Assembly (NCBI RefSeq): GCF_900537065.1
Contig: NZ_UNRC01000006.1
Coordinates: forward strand, 56,429-120,428
DNA length: 64,000 bases
Source: Sphingorhabdus sp. Alg239-R122
GTDB taxonomy: Bacteria; Pseudomonadota; Alphaproteobacteria; Sphingomonadales; Sphingomonadaceae
Direction: 5' to 3'
Of the stretch, positions 54,299 to 62,014 are shown piece by piece; position 1 is the first letter of the stretch, and the number at the start of each line of letters is the position of its first letter. A program made the position numbers and the translations under genes. The notes beneath the pieces were generated by a model. That model had not been told where the DNA came from. It did no database searches and was given only the letters and a program-made list of their open reading frames with translations.

Positions 54299-55687
54299 CT
54301 AGAAACTCATTTCATCATAAATCCGGCTGACATCGCCGTTCCATGCCCCGTGATAGCGCTCCAGCAGGTGTTCGGCGGGGGTCTTGCCGCTGCTGACAAT
54401 TTCGCGCAGCGGGTCGAGGAAGCCACTTTCATTATCGCCGCTACTGTTCAGCTCGCCGCGTGCGGTCAGGCCTGCCGACGCGATATCAAGCACTTCACGC
54501 GCTATATCAAGCAGCTTGCCACCACCCGCAATAGGCGCTTCAAAGCCCATTTTCGGAACATTGTCACGCAGCGCCTGCCGTTCATCCAGCGTCCAGTCTT
54601 TGACAAGGTCCCATGCGGCGTCCAGTGCGCTCTGGTCATAGAGCAGTCCGACCCAGAAAGCGGGCAGCGCGCAGATCCGGTTCCACGGCCCGCCATCCGC
54701 GCCGCGCATTTCCAGGAAGCTTTTCAGGCGCACTTCGGGAAAGGCGGTGGACAGGTGATCATTCCAATCGTCCATTGTGGGTTTTTCGCCCGGCAGGATG
54801 GAGAGCTCACCTTTCAGGAAATCCCGGAAGCTTAGTCCAGCTGCATCCAGATACTGGCCATCGCGGTAGACAAAGTACATCGGCACATCGAGCATATATT
54901 CGGCATAGCGTTGATAGCCGAAACCATCCTCAAACACGAACGGTAACATACCGGTGCGCGCTGCGTCAGTGTCGGACCAGATATGGCTGCGATAGCTTAA
55001 ATAGCCATTGGGCTTGCCCTCGGTGAAAGGCGAATTGGCGAACAGTGCGGTGGCGAGTGGCTGTAGTGCCAGCCCCACGCGGAATTTCTGTGCCATATCG
55101 GCCTCAGAGCTGTAGTCGAGATTGACCTGTATCGTGCAGGTGCGCAGCATCATGTCGAGACCCAGATTGCCGACCTTCGGCATGTGGTTCATCATGATCT
55201 TATAGCGCCCCTTGGGCATGACGGGCAGGTCGCTGCGCGCTTTATCTGGCCACATGCCGAGGCCCAGAAAGCCTTTGCCGGTTTTTGCGCCAATCGCCTT
55301 TACCTGGGTCAGATGACGGCCGGTTTCGGCGCAGGTCTGATGCAGATTGCAAAGCGGCGCGCCGGAGAGTTCAAGCTGTCCAGCAGGTTCCAGGCTGACA
55401 TTTCCGTCCGCGCCTTTCAGCGCAATGACATTACTTGTGCCATCTTCGGATTTCTCCTCGACCGGTTCCCAACCAAATTCGGTGAGCGCGTGGAGCAGGT
55501 CGCGAATACCGCCTTTTTCGGTATAGCTGGGGGCGTGATGGTCGCCTGTGCAATAGACGAATTTTTCATGCTCGGTCCCGATCCGCCATGTATGTTTCGG
55601 CTTTTCGCCGGACTGCATGGGGTGTAAAAGCTGGTCAAAGCTTTCGATGACAGGATCATTGCGATCTGAAACTGATTTCGTGCTCAT
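54299..55687 (-). CDS. gshA: Glutamate--cysteine ligase, plant/alphaproteobacterial type
   Basis: 462 residues from ATG 55687. Contains I-G-T-E-H-E-K-F near the start, the M-M-R-T/L-R-T-C-T-I-Q-V-N-L-D-Y-S region and P-L-A-T-A-L-F-A-N-S-P-F, all typical of the plant-like GshA group. It makes gamma-glutamylcysteine, the first step of glutathione synthesis. In relatives this gene usually follows rsmE directly; here a 2.1-kb gene and a repeat tract intervene. Confidence 0.94.
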   Translation of the reverse strand: MSTKSVSDRNDPVIESFDQLLHPMQSGEKPKHTWRIGTEHEKFVYCTGDHHAPSYTEKGGIRDLLHALTEFGWEPVEEKSEDGTSNVIALKGADGNVSLEPAGQLELSGAPLCNLHQTCAETGRHLTQVKAIGAKTGKGFLGLGMWPDKARSDLPVMPKGRYKIMMNHMPKVGNLGLDMMLRTCTIQVNLDYSSEADMAQKFRVGLALQPLATALFANSPFTEGKPNGYLSYRSHIWSDTDAARTGMLPFVFEDGFGYQRYAEYMLDVPMYFVYRDGQYLDAAGLSFRDFLKGELSILPGEKPTMDDWNDHLSTAFPEVRLKSFLEMRGADGGPWNRICALPAFWVGLLYDQSALDAAWDLVKDWTLDERQALRDNVPKMGFEAPIAGGGKLLDIAREVLDIASAGLTARGELNSSGDNESGFLDPLREIVSSGKTPAEHLLERYHGAWNGDVSRIYDEMSF

Positions 55688-55733
55688 GCGCTCTGGTTTA
55701 GAAAGCAAGGCCCTTCAACGCCAGCAAAAAAAA

Positions 55734-55784
55734 CCAGGCCGGTAAAAAACCCAGACCAGTAAAAAAGCCAGAACGGTAAAAAGA
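55734..55784. repeat. Three tandem 17-bp repeats
   Basis: Units CCAGGCCGGTAAAAAAC, CCAGACCAGTAAAAAAG and CCAGAACGGTAAAAAGA, preceded by a partial CCAG-A8 unit. Lies upstream of gshA and downstream of the DUF11 protein gene; could be a binding array or a slippage product. Confidence 0.75.
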
Positions 55785-55825
55785 CTGTCAGCGCCGAAGG
55801 TTTATGACGTCAGCACGGGATTAGA

Positions 55826-57922
55826 TCAGTCGACAGTCGCCTGGAATGTCAGGGCAAATGTGGAGGCAGGGCCCAGGTTGGTGGCGGACATGCCGATAGT
55901 TGTGCCGCTGATCGAGGCCCCGAATGGATCGCTTTCATCCGCACCTGTCGCATCGTCATCTTCGGTATCAGGCGTCGCGTTGCAGCCTGTTCCGGTGCGC
56001 AGTGACCCTGGATTATAAGTGATATTGGCCGGCAGGTTATCGACAGCGGAAATATTTTCCGCCGTCGCCGAACCTGAATTGTTGATCAGGATGCAGTAAT
56101 TGATGACTGCGCCCGGTATCGCCTTGGGATCGGTGGTACCATTAGCGGGGTCGCTGACGACAGAGCTTAACTTGGTCACGGACAGCGTGGTTTCAGGGTT
56201 GCAATAATTGAAATCGAACAGCGTAGCTGCCTGGCCGTCCGGGTCGGCGGGCGCCGTGGTGTGGTTGCCATAGACGAATGTTACCGTATCGACAGGTGAG
56301 GTGAATGTGACCCAGACATTGCCGTCTGCAGAGTTGCCCGCCGCGCCAGCATCACCAATGGCGGTGTTGCCAACGACATAATTGGCAATGCCGTTGGTCA
56401 AGGTGGGCATCACTGCCGTGCCATTATAGCTGCCGGTAATGGTCACTTTGTCCGCAAAGTCATTATTGCCAAAATCCACATCAAGCACGACAAATTGCAG
56501 TGCCGGGACGGCTGTTGGCAGTGTAATCACTGTTGTTGCTGTCTGCGAACGGTTGGTAAATTCCAGAAACTGGTACAGCCCGGCCTGTGTGGCGCCGAAA
56601 CCACCTGTGTTGTCAGAAGTGATTGCAGGCGCACCATTGGCAAAAGCGCCGTCGGTTGTCAGTGCATAGTTGATGCTACCGATATTGGGCACGGTATAGC
56701 TGTTATTGGTTGTACCCGATACCCATGTCCGGGCGTTCCAGTCGGTCAGAGTATTGCTTGCCGGGCAGCTAAGCGTGGGCGGTGTGCCGGCGACACGCGT
56801 GCCACTCACGGTAAAGCTTACAGAGGCATAATCATCTTCGCTTGCCACACCATTATTTACGGTGGAATCGATATCGACAATCGAACTCGCGGTAATCTCG
56901 GCGGTGTTGGTCACTGTCGCGCCCGATGTTGCGTCGACAGTGCCGGAAATGGTGATTGACCGGGTGGCGCCTATCGGCACTGTCCCGACATTCCATATAC
57001 CGGTAACATCATTATAGCTTCCCGTACCACTGGCGCTGGCGAAGGTGAAGCCTGCAGGCAATATGTCAGTTACTTCCACACCATTGGCAGTTCCAGTGGA
57101 AGCACCCGAATTGCTTACAGACAGTGTGTAGCTGACCGCCGTTCCATTGGCGGGGGTAGCATTGCTCACTGTCTTGGAAAGTGACAAGTCGGCATTGGGA
57201 GGCGTATCATACTGGAAATCGGACAGGCCGATATACTGGTTCGGACCACTGGGGTCGCCCGTCTGAGACTGGCCGGAAAAATAGACGATACGCACGCGTT
57301 TGATCGCGGTGGCACCGAAATTGATGGTGACGTCACCCGCAGTGCTGGACAGACTGGAAGAGCTGTTGCCCAGAAAGCCGGTCATATACCCGTTGCTGAC
57401 CCGCGAATTGGTAGTGCCCGTGGTATAGAAAGCGGCGGTATTTGCCGCGTTCTGGAATACGCCGCTGCCTGTGTCATAATAGACTTCGACTGCATCCTGC
57501 GCAGCGTTTACATTCCGGTCAACATCCAGCAGGCGGAATGTGAGGCCAGTGACATTGGCGTCAAACGTGTAGGTTGTGGTGATCTTATCATCCGCATCAT
57601 AGGCGCTATTATCAAAGTTATAAAGCAGCGGCCCGGTCTGCGTACTGATATTACCAGTATAATAGGACAGAAAGCCGGTCGAATATGTGGGTGTAAACGT
57701 ACCGCCATCGGTGGAACTCGTCTGGTTGACTGTGATAGTGCGACCCCCGGCGGTGAGTGTATCGCCATCGGGCACGGCCTGGAAATTGCCCAACCCCAGA
57801 TTGGTCCAGTCCGCCGTTGTGGTTTGCGCATGCACGGATTGCGGCATGCCGGCCATCAGGACCAGCAGGACCAATAAAAACCACGTTTTTACAACATGTA
57901 AGTGCGTATCGTGCGTGACCAC
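55826..57922 (-). CDS. Large secreted DUF11-repeat protein
   Basis: 698 residues with a signal peptide (about 10-33, V-H-A-Q-T). Four beta-rich modules: an N-terminal domain (about 35-245), a DUF11 repeat (about 246-375: D-L-S-L-S-K-T-V-S ... V-T-D-I-L-P-A-G-F-T-F), a second large domain related in style to the first (about 385-580), and a second DUF11 repeat (about 583-698: L-S-V-T-K-L-S ... V-D-N-L-P-A-N-I). It ends abruptly with no sorting tail. Probably a cell-surface or extracellular structural or adhesive protein; function unknown. Confidence 0.8.
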   Translation of the reverse strand: MVTHDTHLHVVKTWFLLVLLVLMAGMPQSVHAQTTTADWTNLGLGNFQAVPDGDTLTAGGRTITVNQTSSTDGGTFTPTYSTGFLSYYTGNISTQTGPLLYNFDNSAYDADDKITTTYTFDANVTGLTFRLLDVDRNVNAAQDAVEVYYDTGSGVFQNAANTAAFYTTGTTNSRVSNGYMTGFLGNSSSSLSSTAGDVTINFGATAIKRVRIVYFSGQSQTGDPSGPNQYIGLSDFQYDTPPNADLSLSKTVSNATPANGTAVSYTLSVSNSGASTGTANGVEVTDILPAGFTFASASGTGSYNDVTGIWNVGTVPIGATRSITISGTVDATSGATVTNTAEITASSIVDIDSTVNNGVASEDDYASVSFTVSGTRVAGTPPTLSCPASNTLTDWNARTWVSGTTNNSYTVPNIGSINYALTTDGAFANGAPAITSDNTGGFGATQAGLYQFLEFTNRSQTATTVITLPTAVPALQFVVLDVDFGNNDFADKVTITGSYNGTAVMPTLTNGIANYVVGNTAIGDAGAAGNSADGNVWVTFTSPVDTVTFVYGNHTTAPADPDGQAATLFDFNYCNPETTLSVTKLSSVVSDPANGTTDPKAIPGAVINYCILINNSGSATAENISAVDNLPANITYNPGSLRTGTGCNATPDTEDDDATGADESDPFGASISGTTIGMSATNLGPASTFALTFQATVD

Positions 57923-58073
57923 TTGTTATCCCGTTAACTTTTTGCTCGTTTCGCCCTAACAAAAGAGCCCTAAGCTAAAGTTAATTTTCGGGACGGTATT
58001 GCGCTGTTATATTATTTTACAAGCCGCAGGAAAGCTGGAAAAATTCTGGTTAACGTGTGACCGCCTTTCATGG

Positions 58074-58832
58074 TTAATTCCAGTCACCCCGGCCCGCCAT
58101 CCACAGGCTGACTGCGGCAGCTGCTGCCGTATCGGCGCGTAATATGCGCGGACCTAGTGAAACAGGCACTGCACTTGGGTGGGCGCGGATCATATTGCCT
58201 TCTTCATCGTTGAATCCGCCTTCAGGGCCGATTAATATCGCGGCCGGGCCATCATGCGCCACCAATGCCTTGCGAAACGAACCTTCCCCGCTGGCATGAA
58301 TGCGTTCATCGGCAAAGAATATATGGCGGCCTTCCGGCCATTCTGCCAGCAGGTCGGCCAGCTTTGTGAGATCGCCCAGTTCAGGCAGGCTGGAACGTTC
58401 GCACTGTTCTGCCGCTTCTATCATATGCGCGCGCAGGCGGTCGGGCTTTATCTTGTCCACCACCGTGCGCTGTGTCCGCACCGGCACAAACCGGCGTACA
58501 CCCAGCTCACATGCCTTTTCCGCCATCCAATCAAAGCGCGCACGCTTGATGGGTGCGGCACATAGCCATAGATCCGGTACGATTTCACGTTCGCGCAGCT
58601 TTTGCGTGAGTAAGACAGTGACGGCGCGTTTTGCGGCATGTGTCACTTGGCCCAGATATTCACCTGTGCGGTTATCGAACAGGACAATCGCATCCCCAGG
58701 CTTTGCCCGCATGACATTAGCAAGATAATGTGCCTGTGGTCCGCCAAGACGAAGCTCTATGCCGTCGGACAGCACCTCATCGACAAACAGGCGCGGCGCG
58801 CTATGTGGCGGATAGGCAGGGGTGGCGGGCAT
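58074..58832 (-). CDS. rsmE: 16S rRNA (uracil-1498-N3)-methyltransferase
   Basis: 252 residues from ATG 58832. The SPOUT-class C-terminal knot is visible: I-L-I-G-P-E-G-G-F-N-D-E-E and L-G-P-R-I-L-R-A-D-T-A, with the N-terminal PUA-like part R-L-F-V-D-E. Methylates U1498 of 16S rRNA. Divergent from ubiA. Confidence 0.95.
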   Translation of the reverse strand: MPATPAYPPHSAPRLFVDEVLSDGIELRLGGPQAHYLANVMRAKPGDAIVLFDNRTGEYLGQVTHAAKRAVTVLLTQKLREREIVPDLWLCAAPIKRARFDWMAEKACELGVRRFVPVRTQRTVVDKIKPDRLRAHMIEAAEQCERSSLPELGDLTKLADLLAEWPEGRHIFFADERIHASGEGSFRKALVAHDGPAAILIGPEGGFNDEEGNMIRAHPSAVPVSLGPRILRADTAAAAAVSLWMAGRGDWN

Positions 58833-58902
58833 GTTCGGCCTTTCGTGAATTTTTGCCGCAGCATGTTTAGACAATTGCGTATCTAATCGCTACAGCGCTT
58901 GC

Positions 58903-59811
58903 ATGAGCGAGGCAAGCGTACCCGATACACAGATAGGCGGCCTGATGGGCTTGCTACCGGCAAGAGTGCGGCCCTATGCGCTGCTGGCGCGGTTTGACCG
59001 GCCGATCGGCTGGTGGCTGCTATTTTGGCCTTGCGCCTGGGGATCGGGGCTGTCGGGGGAGGTTATCCGGCGCTGGGATCTGCTGCTCTGGTTTTTGGCA
59101 GGCGCGATTGCCATGCGCGCTGCGGGGTGCGTTTATAACGATATTATCGACCGTGACCTGGATGCACAGGTCGAACGCACGCGTGACCGTCCGCTGGCAA
59201 GCGGGGCAGTGTCGCTAAAGGCCGCGTGGATATGGCTTTTCAGCCTGTGCCTCATTGGTCTTGTCGTCCTGCTGCAGCTGAACTGGCTGGCGGCGGGCGT
59301 GGCGCTGAGCAGCCTTGCGCTGGTGGCCGCCTATCCGTTCATGAAACGCATCACATGGTGGCCGCAGGCATGGCTAGGGCTGGTGTTCAGCTGGGGTGCA
59401 TTGGTGGCATGGGCCGCGGGTGAAGGCGATCTGTCACTGCCCGCGCTGCTGCTCTATGCGGGCAGTATCTTCTGGGTCATCGGTTATGACACTATCTATG
59501 CTGTGCAGGATGTGGAGGATGATGCGCTGGTCGGCATCCGTTCCAGCGCGCGGGCATTGGGCGGGAATATCAAGCCGGGTGTCGCGGCATTTTACTTTAT
59601 CGCCATCGCATTATGGGCCGCTGCTTTTTGGCAAGTGCGGCCGCAATGGCTGGCGCTGGCCGCGCTGCTGCCGATGGCGCTGCATTTACTGTGGCAGGTG
59701 GCAACACTGAAAATCGGCGATGGCGGCGATGCACTTGCCAAATTTCGCAGCAACCGGGACGCAGGGCTGTTGATGTTTCTGGCCTGCGCCACCGTGGGCC
59801 TTGCTGGCTAA
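58903..59811 (+). CDS. ubiA: 4-hydroxybenzoate polyprenyltransferase
   Basis: 302 residues, eight to nine helices. Prenyl-diphosphate motifs N-D-I-I-D-R-D-L-D (about 81-89) and Y-A-V-Q-D-V-E-D-D (about 202-210). It attaches the polyprenyl tail to 4-hydroxybenzoate in ubiquinone synthesis. Followed 21 nt on by the DUF6065-like gene. Confidence 0.95.
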   Translation: MSEASVPDTQIGGLMGLLPARVRPYALLARFDRPIGWWLLFWPCAWGSGLSGEVIRRWDLLLWFLAGAIAMRAAGCVYNDIIDRDLDAQVERTRDRPLASGAVSLKAAWIWLFSLCLIGLVVLLQLNWLAAGVALSSLALVAAYPFMKRITWWPQAWLGLVFSWGALVAWAAGEGDLSLPALLLYAGSIFWVIGYDTIYAVQDVEDDALVGIRSSARALGGNIKPGVAAFYFIAIALWAAAFWQVRPQWLALAALLPMALHLLWQVATLKIGDGGDALAKFRSNRDAGLLMFLACATVGLAG

Positions 59812-59832
59812 GCACTTGAGGGGGAGAGCGGC

Positions 59833-60627
59833 ATGAGTGATTTCAGGATCAATTTCAGCTTTGATCAGGATGACGGTGCGGATGCGCAGGAGAAAGAGCC
59901 CGGTGCCGCAGATGATGCGGCCACCGCTGCCGATATAGAATTCCTCTGCGATCCTGCGCTGGCGGGCCGTATTCCCGCGCCGGAACGTGCCATACGCTTC
60001 GCGCCCGACTGGTTCAAACGGCTGGAGCGTGAAATGGATATGAAAGACGCGCATGGCCTGCCGGGGCTGACTGCAAAGGCCTGCCTGCCCATGACCGATG
60101 CTTTTTCGCTCGGTTTCATGATCCCGTTGCCGCTTGATGTGCAGTTCCACATTCCCGAAGACCGCGTGTCGGTACAGATGGGCTGGGCACCGGATGCACC
60201 ATTCCAGCCTGTTGAACAGCATCATCCCGGTCAGATCGGCGCGCCCGAGCCGCCTTTTCAGAGCACGATGCCGCTTAAATTCATCAATCCGTGGCGGATC
60301 CGGGTACCGCAGGGTTATTCGGTCCTGCTGACCCAGCCATTCAGCCGCCCGGACTTGCCGTTCGGCTGTTTTAGCGGCTTTGTTGACTGTGACCGGTTTG
60401 ATACAACCATCAACCTGCCTTTTGCATGGACCGGCGATCCGGGGGATTATATGCTGCCCGCCGGTACGCCCATTGCGCAAATTGTTCCCATCCGCCGTGA
60501 CACGCTGCTTAAACAGGGCATGGCGCGTGCATCAACACAGGCCGAGCTTGATGAACAGGCCGCTGCGGCGAAGCGGAAATATGGCGAAGAATCGACCTAT
60601 GCACGTGACTGGCGCGTCAAGAAATAG
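59833..60627 (+). CDS. DUF6065-like cytoplasmic protein
   Basis: 264 residues. P-E-R-A-I-R-F-A-P-D-W-F-K near residue 51, F-I-N-P-W-R-I-R-V-P-Q-G-Y-S-V-L-L-T-Q-P, and Y-M-L-P-A-G-T-P-I-A-Q-I-V-P-I-R-R-D point to the DUF6065 family; the fold resembles a double-stranded beta-helix. Function unknown. Probably co-transcribed with ubiA. Confidence 0.7.
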   Translation: MSDFRINFSFDQDDGADAQEKEPGAADDAATAADIEFLCDPALAGRIPAPERAIRFAPDWFKRLEREMDMKDAHGLPGLTAKACLPMTDAFSLGFMIPLPLDVQFHIPEDRVSVQMGWAPDAPFQPVEQHHPGQIGAPEPPFQSTMPLKFINPWRIRVPQGYSVLLTQPFSRPDLPFGCFSGFVDCDRFDTTINLPFAWTGDPGDYMLPAGTPIAQIVPIRRDTLLKQGMARASTQAELDEQAAAAKRKYGEESTYARDWRVKK

Positions 60628-60659
60628 GCTTTGGCGTCCACACACATGGCCAAGCTTGA

Positions 60660-61046
60660 TCAATTATAGCTCACCACCTCAAATTCTATGCCGTTCGCAT
60701 CGAAGAAATAAAAACGGCGGCCCGGTTCGTAATCATCATGACTGAAAGGTTCCAGTCCGGCAGCAACCACCTTCGCTTCCACTGCATCCAGGTCATCCAC
60801 GACAATGCCGATATGGTTGAGCGGCACGCCCTTGGTGAATTTTGGCTGCGCCGCTTTCACCTCATCACTGGCATAGAGCGCAAGATAATCATCATCGCTG
60901 CCCACATGGATGGTATACCCGCCCAGCATGGATGGCCCCTCCCACCGGATATGCCAGCCAAACAGGCCCTGCATAAGCTGCGCGGAGGCCTGTGGGTCAG
61001 CGACGGTCAGGTTGGCATGTTCGATGCGGGCAGATGTTGTACTCAT
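60660..61046 (-). CDS. VOC-family (glyoxalase-like) protein under SoxR control
   Basis: 128 residues from ATG 61046. A paired beta-alpha-beta-beta-beta VOC fold: I-E-H-A-N-L-T-V-A-D-P, F-G-W-H-I-R-W-E-G, then L-N-H-I-G-I-V-V-D-D-L and the C-terminal I-E-F-E-V-V-S-Y-N with metal-ligand-type His and Glu. It may act on redox-derived or electrophilic compounds. Its promoter carries a consensus SoxR box with the diagnostic 19-bp spacer. Confidence 0.88.
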   Translation of the reverse strand: MSTTSARIEHANLTVADPQASAQLMQGLFGWHIRWEGPSMLGGYTIHVGSDDDYLALYASDEVKAAQPKFTKGVPLNHIGIVVDDLDAVEAKVVAAGLEPFSHDDYEPGRRFYFFDANGIEFEVVSYN

Positions 61047-61127
61047 TTTACGGTTCCTTTGAATGTTAAATATTAAAATCAATGCTTTGATTGTACTTTG
61101 ATCTGGTACGAATCAGCGTGTTTGCTA

Positions 61128-61158
61128 TTTCTACAACCTCAAGTTAAATTGAGGTCAA
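61128..61158 (-). promoter_or_regulatory. SoxR-activated promoter with SoxR box
   Basis: On the minus strand: -35 TTGACC (61158-61153), 19-nt spacer, -10 TAGAAA (61133-61128). The SoxR box CCTCAAGTTAAATTGAGG (61137-61154) fills the spacer and differs by one base from the enterobacterial soxS box core. The long spacer is the mark of MerR-family activation and drives the VOC gene. Confidence 0.88.
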
Positions 61159-61200
61159 GATATTATTTCATGATATGTACAGGCAGGCGAAGAAGGCGAT

Positions 61201-61644
61201 ATGGCGCAGCACAAATTATTGCAGATTGGTGAGTTAGCGGCTCGTACGGGACTATCCGTTTCGGCTATTCGGTTTTACGAGGAAAAAGGGCTGGTGGAGC
61301 CGCTGCGCACTGGCGGCGGGCAGCGCCGTTTTCTACGCAGTGATATCCGGCGGCTGTCGTTTGTGCTGATCGCGCAGCAGCTGGGGCTGACCATTGGCCA
61401 GATTGAGGCGGAGCTGTCGAAATTGCCGCAGGGACGCAACCCGACCGCTGCCGACTGGCGCAAAATCAGCCGAGCGATGCGCAAAAGCATTGATGAAAAG
61501 ATCGCACAACTGGAACGCACCCGCGACCGGCTGGATGGCTGTATCGGCTGCGGTTGCCTGAGCTTGAAAACCTGCGCACTGTATAATCCGGATGACAGGG
61601 CGGGCCTGAAAGGATCGGGGCCAAGGCTGGTGCTGGGGAATTAG
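61201..61644 (+). CDS. soxR: Redox-sensing transcriptional activator SoxR
   Basis: 147 residues. MerR HTH (L-Q-I-G-E-L-A-A-R-T-G-L-S-V-S-A-I-R-F-Y-E-E-K-G-L), dimerisation helix, and the [2Fe-2S] ligand set C114-x2-C117-x-C119-x5-C125. Oxidation of the cluster by redox-cycling drugs activates it. No soxS is present, as usual outside enterics; the divergent VOC gene is a direct target candidate. Confidence 0.96.
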   Translation: MAQHKLLQIGELAARTGLSVSAIRFYEEKGLVEPLRTGGGQRRFLRSDIRRLSFVLIAQQLGLTIGQIEAELSKLPQGRNPTAADWRKISRAMRKSIDEKIAQLERTRDRLDGCIGCGCLSLKTCALYNPDDRAGLKGSGPRLVLGN

Positions 61645-61659
61645 CTGGATCACGCGGGT

Positions 61660-61989
61660 TTAATCCTCAAAATCCTGTTCGGCGAGGTCCTGCAGGCTTC
61701 GCTGCGCACGCTTGATCTTCTTTTGAACTACATAATTCGTGATGATGAGAAACAGCAAGGATATTGCTGCGATGATGGCAGCGACAGGCCATAGCCACTG
61801 AAACTTGCCGGAATAATGGGTAGCAAGACCGATAACCGCAAAAGCCAGCGCCCATCTTATAGCCCAGAAAACAAGACGGTGTCGCAATGAGGTGCCGAGC
61901 TCTAGTGATTCATGGTCCAGTTGGCGTTCATTTTCTTCGATGAACCGCGTCAGGTCATCATGCTTTTCACCTTCAGGTTCAATTGGCAC
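61660..61989 (-). CDS. Small two-helix membrane protein
   Basis: 109 residues. GTG 61989 is chosen because AGGAGG lies 7 nt upstream; an earlier ATG lies inside smc. Acidic N-terminus (E-G-E-K-H-D-D-L-T-R-F-I), two helices (about 43-60 and 69-87), basic tail K-K-I-K-R-A-Q-R-S-L. Family not recognised. It follows smc by 25 nt, so probably co-transcribed. Confidence 0.7.
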   Translation of the reverse strand: MPIEPEGEKHDDLTRFIEENERQLDHESLELGTSLRHRLVFWAIRWALAFAVIGLATHYSGKFQWLWPVAAIIAAISLLFLIITNYVVQKKIKRAQRSLQDLAEQDFED

Positions 61990-62014
61990 GGGGTTACCTC
62001 CTGTTTTTGCTGGC

